Assembly: GCA_016125405.1 (NCBI GenBank)
Contig: WGLW01000003.1
Coordinates: 215,506 to 279,505, forward strand
Reading direction: 5' to 3'
DNA length: 64,000 nucleotides
DNA from: Alphaproteobacteria bacterium
GTDB lineage: Bacteria; Pseudomonadota; Alphaproteobacteria; Caulobacterales; Hyphomonadaceae
Shown here: positions 1 to 9,662 of the stretch, one piece after another
Layout: every line of letters starts with the position of its first letter
Position numbering within the stretch: the first letter of the stretch is position 1
Notes under the pieces: model-generated
What the model saw: the letters and a program-made list of their open reading frames with translations, nothing else
Told to the model about the DNA's origin: nothing
Database searches by the model: none
Position numbers and translations under genes: made by a program

Positions 1-2
1 CG

Positions 3-197
3 AGGTGCTTCGCCATGGACGAGACAAGGATTGTCATGCCCGCGTATGGCGCTCTGACGGGCGGGCTCAATGTGCTGGACGCGGCCTTCGGCTCGCTGTT
101 CCCCGATGGCCTGCTGGTTGGCGCTTTGGGCCGCGACGACGTTTATGCGGCGGCGATGCAGCAGCTTGCCCCCGACGCCGTGTCGGCGGCCGGCTAG
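3..197 (+). CDS. pdeM: PdeM-like ligase-associated metallophosphoesterase, C-terminal fragment
   Basis: The reading frame is open from the left edge and its 5' part lies outside the window. It encodes about 64 residues. The segment RIVMPAYGALTGGLNVLD matches the conserved C-terminus of the PdeM family, calcineurin-like phosphoesterases usually encoded with an ATP-dependent DNA ligase and a ligase-associated helicase in a DNA-repair cluster. The metal-binding residues are not visible here. The ATG at 15 is internal to the domain, so it is not taken as the start. The identification rests on this short tail only. Confidence 0.6.
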   Translation, partial: RCFAMDETRIVMPAYGALTGGLNVLDAAFGSLFPDGLLVGALGRDDVYAAAMQQLAPDAVSAAG

Positions 198-977
198 CTA
201 TTTTCGCCCGATCCAGGATGCGATGCCGCCGACAACGAGCGCGGTAAGTATCGCGAGGAATCCGTAGACGAAGCCGTGTTTCCTCGAAAGGTCGAACAGC
301 GTCGCATCGGCGCCGCCGCGCACAAGCGTCAACTGCCGGGTCGTCTCTCCCAGCTTCTGGCCGTCGCGGAAGACCACCGCCTTCACCTGGTAAATTCCCG
401 GCGGCGCATTCGGCGGCAGGTCGATCTTCGCCCGACGCAAGCCGCCATCGAGCCGCTCGATGGCTGCGTCGTCGAAGGAGTACAGGTGCCTGTCGACCAT
501 CAGCTGAACAAAAGCCGTTCGCCAGGTCTGCAGATCCGGCGAGTTGAGATAGTTGCTGGCGGGCAGGGCGGCGGCCGAGACGTTGAGGCCGGCTTCCGCC
601 ATCACTTCGGGTGACGCCGAGGCTTCCGGTTCGGCGCCGATCGCAAAGACGCTTGGCGCCGAAACGAACCTGAAATGCTGGGCGCCGCCGGGCGTGTTGC
701 GTGTGATCTTCTGCGGTTCGGAAGGCCCGATCAGCGCGACGGCGAAACCCGTGTCCGGTTTGTTGGCCTCGGGCGAGTCAGCAAAAAGCACGATGCGGGC
801 GCCTGAATAGTTGACCTTGACCTCGACCGTGTCCTCCGCGAGGCCGGCGGCGATCGCGACAGGTTTGGGAGCGGCCTTGGGGGCAGGCGCGGCGTGAGCG
901 GCAAGCAGCGAGGCAGTGGACAGGCCGGCAAACGCCGGGATCAGCAGGCGGACGAAGGGGCTTTCGTCCAGCCTCAC
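198..977 (-). CDS. TIGR02186 family membrane-anchored periplasmic protein
   Basis: This encodes 259 residues. There is an N-terminal signal sequence (about residues 8-30, ending near AHAAPAPK), a long soluble part predicted to face the periplasm, and one C-terminal membrane helix (about 233-256) followed by RK. This is the architecture of the TIGR02186 family, whose genes typically sit next to a TauE/SafE transporter. That is the case here: its start codon overlaps the stop of the upstream exporter gene by 4 nt (ATGA). The family has no established biochemical role; an accessory function for the exporter is inferred from context. Its stop codon directly abuts the convergent pdeM end. Confidence 0.8.
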   Translation of the reverse strand: MRLDESPFVRLLIPAFAGLSTASLLAAHAAPAPKAAPKPVAIAAGLAEDTVEVKVNYSGARIVLFADSPEANKPDTGFAVALIGPSEPQKITRNTPGGAQHFRFVSAPSVFAIGAEPEASASPEVMAEAGLNVSAAALPASNYLNSPDLQTWRTAFVQLMVDRHLYSFDDAAIERLDGGLRRAKIDLPPNAPPGIYQVKAVVFRDGQKLGETTRQLTLVRGGADATLFDLSRKHGFVYGFLAILTALVVGGIASWIGRK

Positions 978-1882
978 GCAGCGTCCTCCAGTTCATAGAG
1001 CGGCTTGGGCTCCACATAGATTTCGTACGCAAGCCGTAACGCCATCCCCAGAACCACGAGGGCGAGAAGCAGGCGAAGCTGCGCCGCCTTGAGCCGCCGG
1101 CCGGCAACCGCGCCGAGGCGCGCACCGGCGACGCCGCCGATCATGAGCAGCAGCGCCAGCACCAGATCGACGGTGTGGTTGAAGGTCGCCTGCAGGAAGG
1201 TGACGAATGCGGTGAGGAAGATGACCTGGAAGAGAGATGTGCCCACCATCACCCGGGTCGGCACGCCGAGCAGATAGACCATGGCGGGGGCAAGGATAAA
1301 TCCTCCCCCGACGCCCAGCACGGCGGCCAGCAAACCGATAAAGAAGCCGATGGCTGCAGGCGGGATGATGCTGATGTAGAGACCCGACCGCGGGAACCGC
1401 CGCTTCATCGGCAGGCCGCGCATCCAGACCCGCAGTCGCGTGCGCCGCCCCGGGTCGCCGCCGGACTTTCCCAGCGCCCCCACGGACTCCCACGCCATCA
1501 GGCCGCCGATGACGCCGAGCAGGACGACGTAGAGCACGGAGACGGTCTGGTCGATCACGCCCAGGCTGCGAAGCAGGGAGAAGACGCCGACGCCGATGAG
1601 CGACCCGGCGAGACCGCCTCCCAGCATCAGCGTGCCGAGCCTTACGTCCACCGCGCCGTCGCGCCAGTGCGAGGAAATGCCGGCGATGGAGGTCGCAAGG
1701 ACCTGATTGGCCTGGGTCGAGACGGCCACGGCCGCCGGCACGCCATAGAAGATCAGCAGCGGCGTCATCAGGAAGCCGCCGCCGACGCCGAACAGGCCTG
1801 AAAGAAACCCGACCGCAGTCCCCATCATGGCGACGATCACGGGATCAACCGCCATCTGCGCTATGGGGAGGTGAATCAGCAT
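974..1882 (-). CDS. TauE/SafE family sulfite/sulfonate exporter
   Basis: This encodes a 302-residue multi-helix inner-membrane protein. Two copies of the family signature are visible, GLFGVGGGFLMTP near residues 29-41 and AAVLGVGGGFILAP near residue 185, as expected for the internally duplicated TauE/SafE fold. Members export sulfite or organosulfur anions; the exact substrate cannot be read from sequence. It is the first gene of a two-gene minus-strand operon with the TIGR02186 gene, overlapping it by 4 nt. A loop of basic residues (about 138-160) separates the two halves. Confidence 0.9.
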   Translation of the reverse strand: MLIHLPIAQMAVDPVIVAMMGTAVGFLSGLFGVGGGFLMTPLLIFYGVPAAVAVSTQANQVLATSIAGISSHWRDGAVDVRLGTLMLGGGLAGSLIGVGVFSLLRSLGVIDQTVSVLYVVLLGVIGGLMAWESVGALGKSGGDPGRRTRLRVWMRGLPMKRRFPRSGLYISIIPPAAIGFFIGLLAAVLGVGGGFILAPAMVYLLGVPTRVMVGTSLFQVIFLTAFVTFLQATFNHTVDLVLALLLMIGGVAGARLGAVAGRRLKAAQLRLLLALVVLGMALRLAYEIYVEPKPLYELEDAA

Positions 1883-1964
1883 TGAGGGGTTCTACGCGTG
1901 CAAGTCACAGGCCGGAAGGCGCGAGCGCGCGAGATCGAACAAAAACCGCCCGGTTTTGCCCCGA

Positions 1965-4900
1965 TCAACCGCTCGTGTTCAGTGCGGCCGCCCTCAACTG
2001 GCGCAGAAGCGTCACAGTCGCGTCTCCTGACACGGGCAGGCCATTGTCTGTTTCAAAGCGGCGGATGGCCTCGCGGGTCGCTTCGCCGACCTGGCCATCA
2101 GGCTTGCCCGGCTGATAGCCAAGGCGCGCGAGCAGGCGCTGGGACTCCTGAATCTGGTCCGACGTCGGAACATCCCATGGCCGCGAGCCAAGGTCGCCGT
2201 TGGCGCGTGGATTGCCCTTCTTTGGCGTAAAGGCGCGGGCGCGGCGACGGATCTGGTCGGCGTCGGTCGCCGTCATGCCGGCCTCGATCGCGCGGGCGCG
2301 GCGGCCGCCGTCCGGGTCGCCCGATTTCGCCGCGACCTCGAACCAGTAGGCCGCCTCGCTCTTGTCCTCGCTGACGCCCAGCCCCTGTTCGTACAGCACG
2401 GCGAGATTGTACTGGCTGTCGACGAGGCCGAGATCGGCGGCCTGCCGGAACCATTCCACGGCAGCGGCATAGCTTTGCGGGCCCGCGTCGCCCTCGGCGT
2501 AGAACACCGCCAGGTCGTGCATGGCCTTGATGTTGCCGCCCATGGCGGCCTGCTCGGTCCATTTGCGGGAAGCCGCCATGTCGCGCGGCGCGCCTTCGCC
2601 CTTCTCGTAGAGTTTGGCGAGCCGGTATTCGGCCATCACCAGCCCCTTGCCGGCGGCTTCCTTCATCAGGCTGACGCCGCGCGCCTTGTCGGAGGTCTGC
2701 AGCAGAAGCACCGCCTTGTCGTGCAGGGCGATCGGATCTCCCTGGGCGACGGCTTCCTCAAGCGTGATGGTCGGAACGGCCGGGCTGGGCGGCGGGCTCG
2801 CGGCGGCCGTGGCGGTCTCGGCGGCGGTTCCGGTGGAGGATTGAGGGGCGATGGCAGCCGACGACGCGGGTTTCGTGGCGCCTTTCCACGGCGGCGTGTC
2901 GTCAAACACGTTGTCCGCGGGCTTGGACCCAGCATCTGCGGACGCGGCAGGGGCGAGACTGTCATGCTCGACCGAGACGTGATCCTCTCCGAAAAGTACG
3001 GCCGCAGCCGCCTTGGGATCGCCTTCGGCGACCTGGGGCGAGGCCGGATCGAGCTTCGTGAATGTGTCGGGCGCGGCATCCTGCTTGCCGCGCATGACGC
3101 TCCAGGCGCCGCCTCCCGCCACCGCGACGGCCAGCGCGGCCGAAGCGATCAGCGGGCCACGGCCGATCGGCCGTTTGTCCTTCGCCGGCGCCTGTGTGGC
3201 CAGGGGAACGCGCCGCCCCTGCATGGCGGCGCGGCGCGCTTCGGCCAGATAGTCCGGACCGCTTGTTTCGGGGTCGTCTTCCGGCAGGTCGGCGAATATC
3301 TCGTCGCCGGGGGCCTCCTCCGGATCCAGCAGCACGTCGTCCGTGTCGAGGAGGTCCTCGATATCGGTTGCCGCATCAGGTGCATTCATGGCGCCCGCTG
3401 CTTCCTGCGCGGGCGGCGGTTCATCCTTGCCAAAGAGCTGGGCGTCGGGCGTGCGATCGAAGGGGGGCGGTTCGACGCCGACAATGTCGTGCGTCTCTTC
3501 TTCGACGACTGTGGCGGGTTCGACCAGCCCAGCAGCGACGGCCGGATCGACGCTTTTGGCTTCAGGATCAGCAAAATCGTCGAGGAACTCGAAATCGTCG
3601 GGCAGTTCCGGGACCGGCAGTCCGGGGATCGAAAGATCGGACATCGGCGGCTCGACCGTGCGCGAGGGAGCCTTGACCTCCATCTGCACGCCGTCCTCCA
3701 CCGCCGCCAGCCTGCGGGCGAGGGAAGAGACCGTCTTGTGCACCGGATTGAGCGCCATGGTGGACTGCTCGCCGATCTCGTCCATGCGACGGGACATGTC
3801 GGTGAGGGCGTCCTGGAGGCGGCTTTCGTGCTGGCGGCCGGAGTCGGTCAGCCGGGTCTCCAGCATTCGCAGGGATTCAAGGTGCTGGTTCTGCAACCGC
3901 TCCGCCGCACGCGCCACCTGCTCGCCGATCTGGCCGATGGCTTCCGCGCTTCGCCGCTCGCTCTCGCGTACGCGGTCATCGAACGTCTGGGCGAAGCGGT
4001 TGAAGTCCTCCGACGACAATTCAGCGTTGCGCACCTCCTCGATGCGATCGCCCAGCCGCTGAACGTTCTCGTCATGGCGGCGCTGCAGGCGCTCGGCCAT
4101 TACGCCAACCTGCTCGCCAACCGCATCGATGGCGGCGGCGCTGCGGCGTTCGGAGTCCTGGATGCGCTCGTCGATGAGGCCGGATGTGCGGCCGATCTCG
4201 CCAGACAGGCGGTCGATGCCGGCCGCCGTGTTGCGGGAGCTGTTTTCGATCTGGTCGATGCGGGCGTCGATGGTGTCGGCCAGACGCAGCATCTCGCGGC
4301 GGACATCCTCGATCGACCGTTCGTCCGGGCGGCTCTCTACCGCCCGCAGCCGTTCATCCACGGCGCGCGACATGCGGTCGACCTGGGCGCTGATGGTCTC
4401 CACGGCGCCGGCCTGACGCGATTCGGCTTCCTGAAGGCGTTGTTGCAGGTCGCGGATCGTACGTTCCAGCCGCTCGATCTTCTCGGGCTGGTTTGAGCGC
4501 AGCGCTTCTTCGACCTTTCGCTCGACGTCTGCGCGAACGGCGTGGATCGGGCGGGACAGGTCGTCGGCCAGCGACTCCAGCCTTTGTTCGAAAAGCGACT
4601 TGATCTCAGCGACGTCCGCGCCGTCGGGCGCCTTGGCGACCTTGTCATCGAGGCTGGTTACGGAGCGTTCGAGGGCCTTGAGCGCGGCGCCGGAGTCGCG
4701 TTCGGCCTGGCTGATCCGCTGGGTAATGCGATTGACCGCGTCTCCCAGCGAATTGATGGCGTCGCGGGTTTTCTCCTCGATGCCGTCCACCCGGTCGAGA
4801 AGTTCCTTCGACATGGACCGGGAGCGCTGGACGCTGGTCTCCAGCGCACGCTCCATCCGCCAGTTGCTGTCAGCGGCGTTGCGTTCGGTCTTGTTCTCGA

Positions 4901-5573
4901 ACAGTTCGAACCGGTTGGCGGCCTCGGCGATGCGGTCCAGGGCTCCGTCGACGCGGTGTTCGGCCGCCTGCACCTGTTGTTCGATCTGGTCGATGCGGCC
5001 TGTGACGCGGTTGACCTTCTTGTCGAACAGGTCGTGGAACTCGGCCTGTTCCCGCGCCTTGGCGGCGTTGCTTTCGTTGACCGTTTCGGCCAGCCGGGCG
5101 AGGGACGCCTCAAGCGCTCGGAGACCTTCCAGCGTCTGGGCGCCGCCGCCTTCGGCTTCCATTGTCTCGATGCGCGAGCGGAGGGCGGATTGTGTCGCCT
5201 CGATCTCGGTCACGGCCCTGGATACGCGCTCAAGACCCGCCAGCTGGGCACGGTTACTGACGTCGAGCTTGCCCATGACGCCGAGGATCGACTTGTCGAC
5301 GCCCGCCATGGCGCGTGCGGCGCGGGCCTGGGACGCTTCGATCTTCTGGGCGAGCTGGTCGATTTCCGCCGACATGCGGCGCATTTCTTCGGGCGCGGCC
5401 TCTGGCGCGTTGAGGTCGGCCACCTCGACGCCGTCCACGCGCACGGCTTCCTCCTCCAGAAGGAGGGAATTCAGGTATTGGCCCAAGGTGACGCCGCGCC
5501 GTTGCGCCAGTTCACGCGCGGCGGACCGGGCACGAGGGTCGATACCCTTGATGCTCCAGGGTCCCTGACTCAT
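1965..5573 (-). CDS. PodJ-like polar scaffold with Sel1 repeats and peptidoglycan-binding domain
   Basis: This encodes 1,202 residues from the ATG at 5573, preceded by GGAG 8 nt upstream; an in-frame start 39 nt further upstream is less likely. The order is: an N-terminal basic motif (WSIKGIDPRARSAARELA) typical of PodJ-like proteins, a very long coiled coil (about 65-620, rich in E, R, Q, A), an acidic proline-rich linker (about 620-800), one membrane helix (about 803-827), Sel1-type TPR repeats (about 950-1095) and a C-terminal PG_binding_1-like domain (about 1140-1202). In Caulobacter, PodJ organises a cell pole with its coiled coil in the cytoplasm and its C-terminus in the periplasm. The same topology is inferred here. 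Confidence 0.85.
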   Translation of the reverse strand: MSQGPWSIKGIDPRARSAARELAQRRGVTLGQYLNSLLLEEEAVRVDGVEVADLNAPEAAPEEMRRMSAEIDQLAQKIEASQARAARAMAGVDKSILGVMGKLDVSNRAQLAGLERVSRAVTEIEATQSALRSRIETMEAEGGGAQTLEGLRALEASLARLAETVNESNAAKAREQAEFHDLFDKKVNRVTGRIDQIEQQVQAAEHRVDGALDRIAEAANRFELFENKTERNAADSNWRMERALETSVQRSRSMSKELLDRVDGIEEKTRDAINSLGDAVNRITQRISQAERDSGAALKALERSVTSLDDKVAKAPDGADVAEIKSLFEQRLESLADDLSRPIHAVRADVERKVEEALRSNQPEKIERLERTIRDLQQRLQEAESRQAGAVETISAQVDRMSRAVDERLRAVESRPDERSIEDVRREMLRLADTIDARIDQIENSSRNTAAGIDRLSGEIGRTSGLIDERIQDSERRSAAAIDAVGEQVGVMAERLQRRHDENVQRLGDRIEEVRNAELSSEDFNRFAQTFDDRVRESERRSAEAIGQIGEQVARAAERLQNQHLESLRMLETRLTDSGRQHESRLQDALTDMSRRMDEIGEQSTMALNPVHKTVSSLARRLAAVEDGVQMEVKAPSRTVEPPMSDLSIPGLPVPELPDDFEFLDDFADPEAKSVDPAVAAGLVEPATVVEEETHDIVGVEPPPFDRTPDAQLFGKDEPPPAQEAAGAMNAPDAATDIEDLLDTDDVLLDPEEAPGDEIFADLPEDDPETSGPDYLAEARRAAMQGRRVPLATQAPAKDKRPIGRGPLIASAALAVAVAGGGAWSVMRGKQDAAPDTFTKLDPASPQVAEGDPKAAAAVLFGEDHVSVEHDSLAPAASADAGSKPADNVFDDTPPWKGATKPASSAAIAPQSSTGTAAETATAAASPPPSPAVPTITLEEAVAQGDPIALHDKAVLLLQTSDKARGVSLMKEAAGKGLVMAEYRLAKLYEKGEGAPRDMAASRKWTEQAAMGGNIKAMHDLAVFYAEGDAGPQSYAAAVEWFRQAADLGLVDSQYNLAVLYEQGLGVSEDKSEAAYWFEVAAKSGDPDGGRRARAIEAGMTATDADQIRRRARAFTPKKGNPRANGDLGSRPWDVPTSDQIQESQRLLARLGYQPGKPDGQVGEATREAIRRFETDNGLPVSGDATVTLLRQLRAAALNTSG

Positions 5574-5697
5574 CCAGCCGCTCCGAATCGGATCGCGACG
5601 AGGCTGTCGCAATCCTACGCCCGTAGCCAGTTGGGTATGGGCCGGTTAACGGGCCATTAAGCGTTAATTTTCGTTCCCGAGCGGCGATCGGGATGAA

Positions 5698-5754
5698 TTG
5701 ACCTTTAGGGCAGCTGACGCTACGTATTACTTGGCGTTAATAGACGCAGCGTCT
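5698..5754 (+). promoter_or_regulatory. Putative promoter and MerR operator upstream of the beta-oxidation regulator
   Basis: TTGACC at 5698-5703 and TACGTA at 5721-5726 are separated by 17 bp and could be -35 and -10 boxes. A perfect palindrome with one central base, AGACGCAGCGTCT, lies at 5742-5754, just downstream of the possible start point. An imperfect inverted pair TGACGC/GGCGTTA overlaps the -10 region. This is the only spacer before the MerR gene, so autoregulation is likely, but the operator assignment is inference. Confidence 0.4.
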
Positions 5755-5799
5755 GCTAGCCGGACGAATAAGAAAAAAACGACATTGGGAGGACGAGAC

Positions 5800-6252
5800 A
5801 TGAAGACCTACACGATCAGCGAACTGGCGCGTGAGTTCGATGTTACGCCGCGCGCACTCAGGTTCTACGAAGACAAGGATTTGCTGCATCCGACGCGTGA
5901 CGGGCTCAACCGCGTCTACTCGACCCGCGATCGCGCAAGACTGAAACTCATCCTGCAGGGCAAGAGCGTCGGATTCTCCCTGTCCGACATTCGCGAGATA
6001 CTGGACCTCTACTCGCTTGAAGGTCATCGCGCGCAACTCAAGCTTTCGATCAAGAAGTCGCGCGATCAGATCCGCAATCTCGAGAAGCAGCGCAATGACC
6101 TAGAGGAAGCGCTCGAGACGCTCCGCAACGGCATCAAGTGGTCGGAAGAGAAGCTCGCCGAAATGGGCCCGGGCGCAGAAGTCGAACAATCCGCCCGCGC
6201 TTACGAAAAAGTGGCGCGGGCAGGTCTGGACGGCGACGTCGCTCACTCCTGA
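5800..6252 (+). CDS. MerR family transcriptional regulator of fatty acid beta-oxidation
   Basis: This encodes 150 residues from the ATG at 5800, which has GGGAGGA 6 nt upstream. The N-terminal winged-helix MerR domain is clear (YTISELAREFDVTPRALRFY, residues 3-22) and is followed by a long dimerisation helix (about 80-125). The C-terminus lacks a cysteine metal site, which argues against a metal sensor. MerR proteins of this type (LiuR-like) control acyl-CoA degradation genes in proteobacteria. The next gene, 119 bp downstream on the same strand, is an acyl-CoA dehydrogenase followed by thiolase and fadB, so local control of beta-oxidation is the likely job. The effector is unknown. Confidence 0.85.
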   Translation: MKTYTISELAREFDVTPRALRFYEDKDLLHPTRDGLNRVYSTRDRARLKLILQGKSVGFSLSDIREILDLYSLEGHRAQLKLSIKKSRDQIRNLEKQRNDLEEALETLRNGIKWSEEKLAEMGPGAEVEQSARAYEKVARAGLDGDVAHS

Positions 6253-6307
6253 ACGACGTTCGCCTGAACGACACCTCGGACGGGCGAATTTGAATCGGGT
6301 CTTGCGT

Positions 6308-6342
6308 CCGGGCGCGGAATAGCTGTTTCTGCGCCCGGCTGC
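6308..6342 (+). terminator. Inverted repeat between the MerR gene and acyl-CoA dehydrogenase gene
   Basis: A perfect 8-bp inverted repeat, CCGGGCGC at 6308-6315 and GCGCCCGG at 6331-6338, has a 15-nt loop and is followed by CTGCTTTT. It could terminate merR transcription partially or form a leader hairpin of the downstream gene, whose ATG is 34 nt away. The loop is long and the T run short, so this is a weak intrinsic terminator at best. Confidence 0.4.
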
Positions 6343-6371
6343 TTTTCTCTCGCAGGAGAAACGAGGACACG

Positions 6372-8156
<1,785 letters not shown>

Positions 8157-8259
8157 CGTTGTTGCGCCTGGAAAGCGCCCGCTAGCCTATGGCTCGCGGC
8201 GCCTGGACGAGAAATCTGGCCGCCGCCAGCGGCAGCAGGAATTCAGCAAGGAGGCCCCC

Positions 8260-9465
8260 ATGGCCGAAGCTTACATCTACGACGCGGTCCGCACGCCGCG
8301 CGGCAAGGGCAAGACCTCCGGCAGCCTCCACGAGATCACGTCGCTGGAACTGGCGACGCAGGCGCTGAGGGCGATCAAGGACCGCAACAACCTTGATACG
8401 TCAAAGGTCGACGATGTGATCCTTGGCTGTGTCTCGCCGGTCGGCGAGCAGGGATCCGATATCGCCCGCATCGCTGTGCTCAATGCGGACTATGCAGAGT
8501 CGACGGCGGGGGTTCAGGTCGACCGTTTCTGCGCTTCCGGTCTCGAGGCCTGCAACATCGCAGCGGCCAAGGTGATGACTGGCGAAGCCGACATGGCCAT
8601 TGGCGGCGGCGTCGAGGCGATGAGCCGCGTGCCCATGGGCTCCAATGGCGGAGCGTGGTCCACGGACCCTGAAATCGCGATGAAGTCCTATTTCGCGCCG
8701 CAGGGCATCGGCGCCGACCTGATCGCTACCAAGTACGGTTTCTCGCGCGATGACGTCGACGCGTACGCTGTGGAGAGCCAGAAACGCGCCGCCCGCGCCT
8801 GGAAGGAAGGCCGTTTCTCCAGATCGGTCGTTCCGGTCAAGGATCAGCTCGGCGTAACGATTCTCGATCATGACGAGACGGTGCGCGGCGAAACCACGAT
8901 GCAGACACTGGCGTCGCTGAACCCGTCGTTCGAACAGATGGGCGCCATGGCGTTCGACGACGTGGTGAAGCAGCGCTACCCGGAAGTCGAAAAGATCAAG
9001 CACGTGCACCATGCCGGCAATTCTTCCGGCATTGTCGACGGCGCATCCGCCGTGCTGATCGGATCGAAGGAAATGGGCGATGTGCTTGGCCTCACGCCGC
9101 GCGCGCGCATCAAGGGGTTTGCCTCGATCGGCTCTGAGCCCTCGATCATGCTGACCGGTCCCGCGCTGGTGACGCAGAAGCTTCTCAAAAAGCTCGGCAT
9201 GAATGTCGAGGATATAGATCTCTATGAACTCAACGAGGCTTTTGCTTCCGTCGTGCTGCGCATGATGCAGGCGCTGAATATTCCCCACGACAAGATCAAT
9301 GTGAACGGCGGCGCCATCGCCATGGGTCACCCGCTTGGGGCCACCGGCGGCATGATCCTCGGAACGGTGCTCGACGAGCTTGAGCGGTCGGACAAGGAAA
9401 CGGCGCTGACGACGCTATGCGTTGGCGCAGGCATGGGCACCGCCACTGTTATCGAGCGGGTCTGA
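8260..9465 (+). CDS. fadA: Acetyl-CoA C-acyltransferase (thiolase, FadA type)
   Basis: This encodes 401 residues, the normal length of thiolase II-type enzymes. It cleaves 3-ketoacyl-CoA with CoA, the last step of beta-oxidation. The nucleophilic cysteine is C91 in [12 protein letters not shown]; the second active-site region is [16 protein letters not shown], and the C-terminal [12 protein letters not shown] carries the general-base cysteine near residue 387. A strong AAGGAGG lies 5 nt before the ATG. It is followed almost immediately by a small membrane gene and the fadB-type gene, so the three are probably co-transcribed and form a trifunctional oxidation unit. Confidence 0.95.
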   Translation: MAEAYIYDAVRTPRGKGKTSGSLHEITSLELATQALRAIKDRNNLDTSKVDDVILGCVSPVGEQGSDIARIAVLNADYAESTAGVQVDRFCASGLEACNIAAAKVMTGEADMAIGGGVEAMSRVPMGSNGGAWSTDPEIAMKSYFAPQGIGADLIATKYGFSRDDVDAYAVESQKRAARAWKEGRFSRSVVPVKDQLGVTILDHDETVRGETTMQTLASLNPSFEQMGAMAFDDVVKQRYPEVEKIKHVHHAGNSSGIVDGASAVLIGSKEMGDVLGLTPRARIKGFASIGSEPSIMLTGPALVTQKLLKKLGMNVEDIDLYELNEAFASVVLRMMQALNIPHDKINVNGGAIAMGHPLGATGGMILGTVLDELERSDKETALTTLCVGAGMGTATVIERV

Positions 9466-9466
9466 G

Positions 9467-9661
9467 ATGAGGGATGGTCCGCCCATTGCGCTGCTTGTGA
9501 TCGGCATTATCGCCGGCGCGGCGGCCGGGCTGGCCCTCCATAACACGCTACTCGGCGTTGTCGTGGCCCTGGGGCTCGGCGCCGCCTACACCGCATTCCA
9601 GATGATCTTGCATCCCCGTGCGCCGGCGCCGAAGGCCGATGCGCCCGCGAAGGAGGACTGA
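9467..9661 (+). CDS. Small membrane protein between fadA and fadB
   Basis: This encodes 64 residues starting at the ATG 1 nt after the thiolase stop. Two adjacent hydrophobic helices (about residues 7-22 and 25-47) are followed by a Pro/Ala/Lys-rich tail ([16 protein letters not shown]). Both ends are tightly packed: the fadB-type ATG follows 1 nt after its stop. Such spacing and a codon choice like its neighbours support a real, translationally coupled gene. I do not recognise the family and no function can be assigned; a role at the membrane linked to fatty acid oxidation would be speculation. Confidence 0.65.
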   Translation: MRDGPPIALLVIGIIAGAAAGLALHNTLLGVVVALGLGAAYTAFQMILHPRAPAPKADAPAKED

Positions 9662-9662
9662 C

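Noticed and set aside
2475..5660. Long plus-strand frames opposite the PodJ-like gene (673 and 372 codons)
   Set aside because: They mirror the repetitive coiled-coil coding sequence and have no ribosome site or recognisable domain.
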